Assembly (NCBI GenBank): GCA_017629415.1
Contig: JAGBXG010000432.1
Coordinates: 1-13,148, forward strand
Length of the DNA: 13,148 bases
Source of the DNA: Pseudomonadota bacterium
GTDB lineage: Bacteria > Myxococcota > Bradymonadia > UBA4248
Reading direction: 5' to 3'
The position numbers were made by a program, and so were the translations under genes. This document shows positions 1 to 6,615 of this stretch, in pieces. Each line of letters starts with the position of its first letter. Positions within the stretch are counted from its first letter, which is position 1. Below the pieces are notes generated by a model. The model made no database searches. It was not told the origin of the DNA and worked only from the letters and a program-made list of their open reading frames with translations.

Positions 1-1
1 T

Positions 2-1168
2 GAATCCTATCGACCCAACGATCGTATCGTGGCTTATGTCAAAAAAGTTCAACGCTCAAGCCGCGATCCACAGATCATTCTCAGCCGCACAGATCCCGCA
101 CTCGTCATCAAACTGTTTGAACAACAAGTCCCCGAAATCGATGAAGGCGTCGTCCAAATCCTTCGTGTCGCTCGTCAGCCAGGAATGCGCACAAAAGTTG
201 CCGTCTATTCCAGCCAGAATGACATCGATCCCGTTGGCGCTTGCGTCGGTATGCGCGGTCAACGTGTACAAGCCGTCGTCTCCGAACTTCGTGGCGAAAA
301 AATCGATATCGTACCCTTCCATGCTGAACCCGCCCGTTTCGTCTGCAGCGCCATCAGCCCTGCAGAAGTCTCCAAAGTCCTCATCGATGAAGCCTCCACT
401 TCTATGGAACTTATCGTTCCCGACGATCAACTCTCATTAGCGATCGGACGCGGTGGACAAAACGTCCGCCTCGCAGCCCAGCTCACAGGCTGGAACCTCG
501 ATATCATCAGCGAATCCAGACTCGCTGAAATCATGCAGGAAGCCAAACGCTCACTCCTCAATCACGGTATCGAAGACGAATCACTCATCGATACACTCTT
601 CACACTCGGTTACAACAAACTCGAACATATCGCGCGCGTGGACCCCTTGGAACTCGCTCAAATCCCCGGCTTTGGTATGGATAATGCCGAACATATCGTC
701 AGCGTCGCCATGGAAATCTTGGCCGAATCCAAAAAAGTTCGTACCAACAAAGAAGAAGAAGCACGCAATATTAAAGCTATCGCTACCTATCTCGGCTTGA
801 CAAACAATCAAGCTCGTCAGGTATATGCCGCCGGGTACAAAGATCTCAGCATCCTCTTCCTCGAAAGCGATCCGCATCGTCTCGATGCTAAAACGGGTAT
901 CGGTCAAAACCGTGCACCTGAACTCATCGAAGATCTCTATACCATCGCCACTGAAGACGGCGTCTATACCGAAGAAGAACTCGCAGAAGCTCGCGAAATC
1001 TTCGACCGCAGCCTCAGAGAACTTCCCAACTGCACACTCGCTCAAGCCTATAACTGCACCGTTGAAAGCGTCGGCGAACGTAAATTCCCCAGAGAAAATG
1101 AGGAATTGGATGATGTGGAAGACGTAAACGATGAAATCGAAAACATTGACGAAGATGGTCAGGAATAA
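2..1168 (+). CDS. nusA: Transcription termination/antitermination factor NusA, 5'-truncated by window edge
   Basis: NusA binds RNA polymerase and nascent RNA and modulates pausing, termination and antitermination. The reading frame is open from base 2; the GTG at base 29 lies inside the S1 domain and is not the start. The first residues (ESYRPNDRIVAYV) match the middle of the S1 domain, so roughly 150 N-terminal residues (polymerase-binding domain and part of S1) lie upstream of the window. Next come KH1, with the GMRGQR loop encoded at 249-266, and KH2, with AIGRGGQN at 439-462. Two helix-hairpin-helix-like repeats follow (about 570-725 and 765-950), then a strongly acidic tail rich in Asp and Glu. 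Heading the nusA-ylxR-infB order is typical for the family. The stop codon directly abuts the ATG of the next gene, implying translational coupling. Identity is secure; only the missing start is unknown. Confidence 0.96.
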   Translation, partial: ESYRPNDRIVAYVKKVQRSSRDPQIILSRTDPALVIKLFEQQVPEIDEGVVQILRVARQPGMRTKVAVYSSQNDIDPVGACVGMRGQRVQAVVSELRGEKIDIVPFHAEPARFVCSAISPAEVSKVLIDEASTSMELIVPDDQLSLAIGRGGQNVRLAAQLTGWNLDIISESRLAEIMQEAKRSLLNHGIEDESLIDTLFTLGYNKLEHIARVDPLELAQIPGFGMDNAEHIVSVAMEILAESKKVRTNKEEEARNIKAIATYLGLTNNQARQVYAAGYKDLSILFLESDPHRLDAKTGIGQNRAPELIEDLYTIATEDGVYTEEELAEAREIFDRSLRELPNCTLAQAYNCTVESVGERKFPRENEELDDVEDVNDEIENIDEDGQE

Positions 1169-1171
1169 ATG

Positions 1172-1816
1172 ATGACCGATAAATCCAGACTACAGGATGA
1201 ATGCACTGTGGCTGAACAGGAAACTGCACAGCCACAGCGAAGATGTATCTGCTGCCGAGGTAACGGAAAAAAACATGCGCTGCTAAGATTCGCTGTCCTC
1301 AACAACACTCTCGTGTTCGACTTGCGCAAAAAATTGCCCGGACGCGGATACTATGTCTGCGCACAAATGCATTGCCTTGAAAAAGCTTTTAAACAAGGCT
1401 TCAAACGCGTTACAAAACATGATGCGGCAGAACTCGCTGACAATACGCAATCTTTTGTTCGCGAAATTGTTTTACCAGGACTAAAAAAACGATACACAGA
1501 ATGTCTTTTGGCTGGATTCCAAAGCCATCAGCTGCTTCTCGGCTCAGACAGTGTCGAAGAAGCTGCAAAATCAGATGCACTCGCTTGCTATATTCTAGCA
1601 ACCGATGCCTCACCATCAACAACTCAAAAATATCGAACCAATGCTGAACGCAAAAAATTGCCATGCATTGGACTCGAAACACGGGCTTTTTATGGCCAGC
1701 TGTTCGGAAAATCGGATAAAGTCGTTCTGGGATGGCTATCAGGCACTTTATGCGATGAATTCATGTCTTTAGAAATGTCCATTCGGCATTTTGAAGAGAC
1801 AATATCAATCGAGTAA
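1172..1816 (+). CDS. ylxR: YlxR (DUF448) protein fused to an L7Ae/YlxQ-like RNA-binding domain
   Basis: This small RNA-binding-type protein is encoded between nusA and infB. The N-terminal part (about residues 20-85) is YlxR-like: a Cys-rich RRCICCR start (usual family form is RxCxxCR), then KLPGRGYYVC and a further Cys. The second half (about residues 100-190) resembles the L7Ae/L30e/YlxQ fold, with LLLGSDSVEEAAKSDALA, an ILATDAS strand, PCIG and LFGKSDKVVLGWL. In Firmicutes ylxR and ylxQ are adjacent separate genes; here they appear as one 214-residue chain. ATGs at 1169 and 1172 are both possible. I prefer 1172 because AGGA at 1161-1164 (inside the nusA end) is then seven bases away rather than four. 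The cellular role is poorly known; RNA or ribosome binding is inferred from fold and operon position. The YlxR half is sure, the L7Ae half likely. Confidence 0.88.
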   Translation: MTDKSRLQDECTVAEQETAQPQRRCICCRGNGKKHALLRFAVLNNTLVFDLRKKLPGRGYYVCAQMHCLEKAFKQGFKRVTKHDAAELADNTQSFVREIVLPGLKKRYTECLLAGFQSHQLLLGSDSVEEAAKSDALACYILATDASPSTTQKYRTNAERKKLPCIGLETRAFYGQLFGKSDKVVLGWLSGTLCDEFMSLEMSIRHFEETISIE

Positions 1817-1844
1817 ATTCATCTCCTGAATTTAAAAAACTCGA
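1809..1844. promoter_or_regulatory. Imperfect hairpin spanning the ylxR stop codon
   Basis: Arms TCGAGT+AAATTCA (1809-1821) and TGAATTT plus ACTCGA (1827-1844) pair perfectly except for a five-A bulge on the right, around a five-base loop. No T tract follows, so it is not a classic intrinsic terminator. It could act as an mRNA processing or stability element or slow transcription between ylxR and infB. Only the pairing is seen; function is a guess. Confidence 0.45.
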
Positions 1845-1855
1845 AATTCTATAAT
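1826..1855 (+). promoter_or_regulatory. Possible promoter for infB
   Basis: A perfect TATAAT occurs at 1850-1855 in an AT-rich stretch. The best -35 candidate is weak (CTGAAT at 1826-1831, spacer 18). If used, it would give infB a leader of about 145 bases and expression independent of nusA. The -10 match is direct observation; promoter activity is inference. Confidence 0.4.
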
Positions 1856-1882
1856 AACAATAATAAAAGAAGATAAACCAAT

Positions 1883-1923
1883 CGTCCGAAAGCGCCGATG
1901 GTTGCGTCATACAGGCGCGGACG
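1883..1923 (+). promoter_or_regulatory. Stem-loop in the infB leader
   Basis: CGTCC (1883-1887) pairs with GGACG (1919-1923), and GCGCC (1892-1896) pairs with GGCGC (1914-1918). A four-base bulge lies on the left side and the loop is 17 bases, which may close further through ATG/CAT. It sits between the putative promoter and the infB start, where it could regulate translation or transcript stability. I do not recognise a named riboswitch or ribosomal-protein binding element. Confidence 0.4.
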
Positions 1924-2007
1924 GGCATTGTGTTGTGTTGGATGAGTCTCCGGAGCACATTATTTATCTGGATGATTTTTGACGCAGGAAGGGCTCAGAG
2001 AGAGAGC

Positions 2008-5000
2008 ATGGCGAAGACGAAAGTGATGGATTTGGCGGCAACCATGAATATGGATTGCCAGCAGTTAATTGAACAGATTAACGCCCTTGGCTTGGGATTC
2101 AGCGTTCGTGCAAAAACAAATGCATTAACGGATGAACAGGTGCGCCAGATACAGCAGAAACTGGCAACAGATCGTGGCAATCGAAGCAATTCCGCAATCG
2201 ATGCAAAATCTCAGTCAACGGCCAAAGGAACCGTGCGCGTTCGCCGTCGTCGCGAAGTTGAACCCGCACCCGCTGAGAAAAAAGAAGCTCCCGCTAAATC
2301 TGCAAAACCGGCACCGGCTGCTTCTAAACCTGCCCCAAAACCTGAAGTCAAGGCAGAACCTAAAGTTGAGGCACCCAAGCCTGCTGCGCCTAAAGCCGAT
2401 GTATCCGAAGCTCCAAAAGCTGAAGCTCCAAAAGCTGAAGCTCCAAAAGCTGAAACGGTTACCAAAGCTTCTGAAACAGCTGACAACGAAGTGAAACCTG
2501 CAATCACAGAACCTGTTGCTGTAGAACCCGTCGTTGCAGAACCTGCAATCACAGAAACTGCGGTCACAGAACCTGCTAAAACAGATGTTGAGCCCAGTAT
2601 GCCCGAAACAGCTCAGGAAGAAGTAAAATCTGAACCTGCCGTTGAAACAGCTGAACCTCAAGTCGTAGAAAAAGCAGAAGAAACGAAACCTGCTCAAAAA
2701 ACAGACGATACACCTGCCGAAGATCCCAAAACAGCCAAAGATAAAAAAGCTGCAAAAGATAAAAAAGCTGCAAAAAAAGCCGAAAAAGAAAAGAAAAAGA
2801 ACGATAAATTCCTCGTTCTCGGCGCAAAACTCGATAAAGATGTGCCCTTCACTTTCGGCACTGCAGGGTTCTCTGATTCTGAAACATCCGATGCTTTCAC
2901 TGTCGATGTCGACGATGTCGATGATGAAGAACAAGAAACGCGTCAAAATCAGAAGCGGAATAAAAATAAAAATAACCGCAAGCCTGGTGCGGGCATGGAT
3001 GATGACGGCATGTCTGACAACGGCAATGACAGCCACAAAAAGACCAATCGTCCGTCCAATATTACCGGTGCTATCGATCCGGAATTGATCCGCGCAATGC
3101 TCGATAGAGATAACAAGAAATTCGGCAACAGCGGCGGCAATAACGACAATAAAGGCGGCAAAAAATCAGGAGCACGCACAGTCGTCAATTCCAGCCAGTT
3201 CTATGGTGGACAAAATAATCCTAAACCCCAAAATGTTCCCCACGCCGCTCCTAAAAAAGCAAAACGCAATAAACCAATGACGGCTGCTGAACGTGCCGCA
3301 GCACATCCGCAAGCTTCAGAACACAAACGCGTGGTCAAAGTCTCAGAAAACATCGCCGTTTCTACACTTTCCAACGAACTCGGCGTCAAATCTGCTGAAG
3401 TCATTCGCTTCTTGATGAAAGAACTCGGCATGATGGTCACCGTCAATCAGACAATTGATGTCACCACTGCCGAACTCGTTGCCGCTGAATACGGCTTCAC
3501 CATTCAAGATGTCAGCTTTAAAGAAGAAGCTTTCACCACTTCTGAAAGCGATAAACCTGAAGAACTCGAACTTCGCGCCCCGATCGTCACCGTCATGGGT
3601 CACGTTGACCACGGTAAAACCTCGCTGCTTGACGCGCTTCGCAATTCTCGCGTGACCGCCACAGAAGCCGGCGGCATTACGCAACATATCGGTGCTTCCA
3701 GTATTGATACAGATACCGGCAAAGTCGTCTTTCTCGATACGCCGGGCCACGAAGCATTTACCGCACTTCGTGCTCGCGGGGCCAAAGTTACCGACGTTGT
3801 CGTTCTCGTTGTAGCCGCCGACGACGGTGTCATGCCGCAAACAGTTGAAGCCATCAACCATGCAAAAGCAGCCGGCGTTCCCATTATCGTTGCCATCAAT
3901 AAAATCGATAAACCCGGCGCCAACCCCGAACGCGTCCGTCAGGCTCTGACCGAATTCGAACTCATCCCCGAAGAATGGGGCGGCACAACACTCTTCAAAG
4001 AAGTCTCCGCTAAAAAAGGCGAAGGTATCGATGAATTACTCGAACTCATTCAGCTTCAGTCTGAAGTGCTCGAACTTAAAGCCAACCCCGACAAACCTGC
4101 TCGCGGTTTCATCCTCGAAGCCTACAAAGACAATCGTCGTGGTACCGTGGCTTCCATCCTCGTTCAGGAAGGTACACTCCGCGTCAACGATATCCTCGTC
4201 AGCGGTTCCTGCTACGGCAAAGTTAAAAGCATGGTCAACGATCGCGGCAAGAATATCAAGGTTGCCGAACCTTCCACCCCGGTCGAAATCACAGGTCTTT
4301 CAGACGTACCCGATGCCGGTGAACCCTTCTTCGTTGCCAAAGACGAAAAAATCGCCAAAGAATTCACAACGCAGATCAAAGAACGTAAACGTAATGCCGA
4401 ACTTTCATCGCGTAAATTCGATCCATGGGCACAGTTCAAAGATAACAAGCAGCTCAATGTCATCATTAAGGCTGACGTTCAGGGTTCGCTCGAAGCTTTG
4501 ACAAAATCCCTCGGCGCACTTTCCACCGAAGATGTCGAACTCAGCATCGTTCACGCTGCCGTCGGTGGCGCCACAGAAAACGACGTTCAGCTTGCTGTGG
4601 CATCCAGCGCCATCATCGTTGGATTCAATACGCGTCCCGATGCTCGCGCGGCCGAAATCGCCAAACGCGAAGGCATCCTGATGGAAACCTTCTCCGTCAT
4701 CTATGACATCATCGATTACGTCAAAGATGCCATGAGCGGTCTCCTCGATCCTATCATCGGCGAAAACGTCATGGGTCATACCGAAGTCCGCGAGACATTC
4801 AACGTGCCCAAAGTCGGTACCATCGCCGGCGGTTACGTCACAGATGGTGTTATCAAACGTGGTGCCAAATGCCGTCTCCTCCGCAATGGCAAAATCATTT
4901 ACGATTCGAAAATTGCTTCACTCAAACGCTTCAAAGATGACGCCAAGGAAGTCCGCACCGGCTTTGAATGCGGTTTCTCCATCGAAAATTACAACGACAT

Positions 5001-5058
5001 CAAAGTCGGCGACGTCGTCGAAGTCTACGAAGTGACCGAAACCAAACAATCCCTGTAA
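2008..5058 (+). CDS. infB: Translation initiation factor IF-2
   Basis: IF-2 is the GTPase that brings initiator tRNA to the ribosome and promotes subunit joining. It is 1016 aa, long compared with about 890 in E. coli. Residues 1-50 form an IF2_N subdomain ([17 protein letters not shown]). A low-complexity Lys/Ala/Pro/Glu linker to about residue 440 contains DNA-level tandem repeats. A second IF2_N-like domain follows ([19 protein letters not shown], about 445-505). The G domain shows G1 GHVDHGKT at 531-538, DTPGHE from 577, NKID from 631 and SAKKGEG from 667. Domains II, III and the C-terminal tRNA-binding part are complete. An upstream GTG (1930) keeps the frame open but adds 26 residues unlike IF-2; ATG 2008, which begins the canonical N terminus and follows a purine-rich GAGAGAG stretch, is chosen. 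A strong terminator follows 20 bases after the stop. Confidence 0.97.
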   Translation: MAKTKVMDLAATMNMDCQQLIEQINALGLGFSVRAKTNALTDEQVRQIQQKLATDRGNRSNSAIDAKSQSTAKGTVRVRRRREVEPAPAEKKEAPAKSAKPAPAASKPAPKPEVKAEPKVEAPKPAAPKADVSEAPKAEAPKAEAPKAETVTKASETADNEVKPAITEPVAVEPVVAEPAITETAVTEPAKTDVEPSMPETAQEEVKSEPAVETAEPQVVEKAEETKPAQKTDDTPAEDPKTAKDKKAAKDKKAAKKAEKEKKKNDKFLVLGAKLDKDVPFTFGTAGFSDSETSDAFTVDVDDVDDEEQETRQNQKRNKNKNNRKPGAGMDDDGMSDNGNDSHKKTNRPSNITGAIDPELIRAMLDRDNKKFGNSGGNNDNKGGKKSGARTVVNSSQFYGGQNNPKPQNVPHAAPKKAKRNKPMTAAERAAAHPQASEHKRVVKVSENIAVSTLSNELGVKSAEVIRFLMKELGMMVTVNQTIDVTTAELVAAEYGFTIQDVSFKEEAFTTSESDKPEELELRAPIVTVMGHVDHGKTSLLDALRNSRVTATEAGGITQHIGASSIDTDTGKVVFLDTPGHEAFTALRARGAKVTDVVVLVVAADDGVMPQTVEAINHAKAAGVPIIVAINKIDKPGANPERVRQALTEFELIPEEWGGTTLFKEVSAKKGEGIDELLELIQLQSEVLELKANPDKPARGFILEAYKDNRRGTVASILVQEGTLRVNDILVSGSCYGKVKSMVNDRGKNIKVAEPSTPVEITGLSDVPDAGEPFFVAKDEKIAKEFTTQIKERKRNAELSSRKFDPWAQFKDNKQLNVIIKADVQGSLEALTKSLGALSTEDVELSIVHAAVGGATENDVQLAVASSAIIVGFNTRPDARAAEIAKREGILMETFSVIYDIIDYVKDAMSGLLDPIIGENVMGHTEVRETFNVPKVGTIAGGYVTDGVIKRGAKCRLLRNGKIIYDSKIASLKRFKDDAKEVRTGFECGFSIENYNDIKVGDVVEVYEVTETKQSL
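2410..2454 (+). repeat. Three exact 15-base tandem repeats in the IF-2 linker
   Basis: The unit GCTCCAAAAGCTGAA occurs three times head to tail (2410, 2425, 2440), encoding three APKAE pentapeptides in the disordered linker. An 18-base unit encoding DKKAAK repeats twice at 2740-2775. Such repeats change copy number by slippage without breaking the frame, which probably explains linker length variation among relatives. Confidence 0.9.
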
Positions 5059-5077
5059 TCAGCACTTACTGCAGATG

Positions 5078-5112
5078 AAAAGCACGCTTTCGGGCGTGCT
5101 TTTGTCGTTTTT
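5078..5112 (+). terminator. Intrinsic terminator after infB
   Basis: A perfect 10-bp stem, AAAAGCACGC (5078-5087) with GCGTGCTTTT (5094-5103), encloses the six-base loop TTTCGG. A T-rich run to 5112 follows. It closes the nusA-ylxR-infB transcript. Confidence 0.92.
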
Positions 5113-5164
5113 CTGAATGCTTACAGTAACAAGATTACATGCCAAACGCCCCATTTTGTGGGTT

Positions 5165-5358
5165 CCAAGGGGCTCAGCCCCTTGGCAGGATTCCAAAGGG
5201 CAGCGCCCTTTGGTGGGGTCCGGGGCAAAGCCCCGGTTGGGGGTAGGCGCGTATTTGCAAAGCAAATAGCGCCGAAGGGGGCTTGGCCCCCTCACATTTT
5301 ATTTTGTGATGGGGGAAGTATCCCCCCACGCGGCTATTGCACAAGCGCAATACGCCGC
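5165..5358. repeat. Cluster of seven consecutive palindromes (REP-like mosaic), copy 1
   Basis: Seven inverted repeats follow one another: 5165-5185 (10-bp arms CCAAGGGGCT, one-base centre), 5193-5213 (9-bp arms CCAAAGGGC), 5220-5236 (7-bp arms CCGGGGC), 5246-5273 (12 pairs with one bulged G), 5276-5292 (7-bp arms AGGGGGC), 5311-5326 (6-bp arms) and 5330-5358 (11 pairs with one bulged C). The middle part, 5188-5294, recurs inverted at 12948-13054. Translating it gives Gly/Pro-rich open frames on both strands with no protein character, so I treat it as non-coding. With the terminator and the promoter region, this accounts for the 415-base gene-free stretch between infB and the kinase. Confidence 0.9.
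5188..5294 (+). repeat. 107-base dispersed repeat, forward copy
   Basis: This segment matches the reverse complement of 12948-13054 at 105 of 107 positions by my base-by-base comparison. The mismatches are at 5275 (A versus C, between two hairpins) and 5284 (T versus C, in the loop of the last hairpin), so every arm is preserved. It contains four complete palindromes. Confidence 0.95.
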
Positions 5359-5381
5359 TCCCCCCTCTTCATCTGCTGACG

Positions 5382-5432
5382 GCAAAGATTTGAAATTTTG
5401 GCGGCCATAAAACCCTGCATTACAATCTTTGC
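5382..5432. repeat. Nine-base inverted repeat around the kinase promoter
   Basis: GCAAAGATT (5382-5390) and AATCTTTGC (5424-5432) are perfect reverse complements 33 bases apart, bracketing the putative -35 and overlapping the -10. It may be a paired operator or a weak hairpin; no regulator gene is next to it. Confidence 0.5.
5398..5426 (+). promoter_or_regulatory. Putative sigma70-type promoter of the kinase gene
   Basis: TTGGCG (5398-5403), a 17-base spacer and TACAAT (5421-5426) resemble the -35/-10 consensus with four and five matches of six. The element is 47 bases before the chosen ATG. It was found by eye only. Confidence 0.45.
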
Positions 5433-5473
5433 GTGAATTTTGTTCCTTTACTGTATTCACCCATAGGTCAGCC

Positions 5474-6484
5474 ATGAAAGAAGCCGTTAGCCGCCTGATT
5501 ACTCACGCTTATCATTTGCCCGAACCGCAGCAATGCACACCGATTGCCGGCGGTTTGATTAATCAGACGTTTGATATCGATAATGTTTGGATTTTGCAGC
5601 ACGTGAATTCGATTTTTGGACCGGCTGTCAATGATGATATCGCAGCATTGACCGAAATTTTGCGCGCACATGGCGTGCCTGTACCGACATTGTGTCGCAC
5701 ACGAACAGGCGCTTATGCCGTAGAAGGTGAAACGTATGGATTGACGCCGGGACCCTGGCGTTTGATGTCGAAATTGTCTGGTCAAACGCATCATAAAGTT
5801 GAAACGATTGAACAAATTCGAGCTCTGACGCAGGCTCTGGCGCGGTTTCATCATGCGCTTGACGGCGTTGCCTATGTGTTTCAGCATACAAGACCCGGCG
5901 TGCATGACTTTGAACGACATCGTTTAGCACTCGAAAAAGCCATAAATGATGAACAACTGAAAACACATCGGTTATGGTTTTATGTCGATGAGCTTTACAA
6001 AGAAATTCAAGTTCTTACGAGATATATCGATATTAATAAGATTATTTCGTGTGAAAAACTCAGGATAATTCATGGTGATCCAAAAGTATCGAATTTTTTA
6101 TTTTTGGATAATATGGTTACCGGCATTGTTGATCTCGACACAATGGCGCGTTCTCGCGTGGCTTTTGATATTGGCGATGCAATTCGTTCGTGGTGCAATC
6201 CGCGTACAGAAGACGTGGAACCGGCGTTCCAGCGAGAATTTGCGCGTGAAGTATTGGGTTTGTATCAAGAGGAAGCACCGTTTTTGGGGCGTGATGAGCG
6301 CAAATCATTGGAGAAATCGGCGGCTTTTATTGCGCTTGAACTTTCGATGCGGTTTGCCCGTGATGCCAGTTGTGAAGATTATTTTGGATTTAATCCGGAA
6401 ATTGGGCATGGTGAACACAGTCTCCTGCGAGCTCGTGCGATGAAAACCTTGTGCGCACAGATGTTGGAAGGATCATCTTATTGA
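5474..6484 (+). CDS. APH/choline-kinase-fold phosphotransferase, N-acetylhexosamine-kinase-like
   Basis: A soluble 336-residue kinase of the aminoglycoside phosphotransferase fold. The catalytic loop is HGDPKVSN (H200, D202, N207), followed by the metal-binding DLD at 220-222 and DIGDAIR, a combination typical of the branch holding N-acetylhexosamine 1-kinase (NahK) and related sugar kinases. The N-terminal GGLINQTF (26-33) and WILQHVN (39-45) fit the nucleotide-binding strands of that branch, where LQ occupies the region in which classic resistance APHs have an invariant Lys. No signal peptide or membrane segment. ATG 5474 with AGGT six bases upstream is chosen over an in-frame TTG at 5429, since family similarity begins only after it. 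Likely substrate is a sugar or other small hydroxyl compound; the substrate cannot be read from the sequence, and drug resistance is not implied. No adjacent sugar-pathway gene supports a pathway. Confidence 0.82.
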   Translation: MKEAVSRLITHAYHLPEPQQCTPIAGGLINQTFDIDNVWILQHVNSIFGPAVNDDIAALTEILRAHGVPVPTLCRTRTGAYAVEGETYGLTPGPWRLMSKLSGQTHHKVETIEQIRALTQALARFHHALDGVAYVFQHTRPGVHDFERHRLALEKAINDEQLKTHRLWFYVDELYKEIQVLTRYIDINKIISCEKLRIIHGDPKVSNFLFLDNMVTGIVDLDTMARSRVAFDIGDAIRSWCNPRTEDVEPAFQREFAREVLGLYQEEAPFLGRDERKSLEKSAAFIALELSMRFARDASCEDYFGFNPEIGHGEHSLLRARAMKTLCAQMLEGSSY

Positions 6485-6550
6485 TGCAAATTCGAGCCAA
6501 AACTGGCCTCGATATAAACCTCAAACGCTTCAAACTTCTCCAACATAGCC

Positions 6551-6578
6551 TTGATTTATCGCTGTTAATCTTTAAAAT
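6551..6578 (+). promoter_or_regulatory. Putative promoter of the first modular lipoprotein
   Basis: TTGATT (6551-6556), a 16-base spacer and TAAAAT (6573-6578) lie 37 bases before the ATG. A TAAAAT box also precedes the second lipoprotein (9439-9444), there without a good -35. Confidence 0.45.
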
Positions 6579-6615
6579 ACTTGTGTTTTGTTTTCTCTTT
6601 TTGCTGGAGGTTTTC

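Noticed and set aside
29..31. GTG as start codon of nusA
   Set aside because: The frame is open upstream to the window edge and the residues before it are conserved S1-domain sequence, so the gene is truncated by the window.
1930..2007. 26-residue N-terminal extension of IF-2 from a GTG
   Set aside because: The extension does not resemble IF-2 and overlaps the putative leader; the canonical N terminus begins at ATG 2008.
2215..3036. Long minus-strand frame opposite the IF-2 linker
   Set aside because: Its Phe/Cys/Arg-rich, low-complexity product is the antisense of Lys/Glu/Ala codon repeats and lies inside a certain gene.
5059..5379. Open frames on both strands through the palindrome cluster
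   Set aside because: They arise because the repeat lacks stops; the Gly/Pro/Arg products have no protein features and the conserved property is hairpin pairing.
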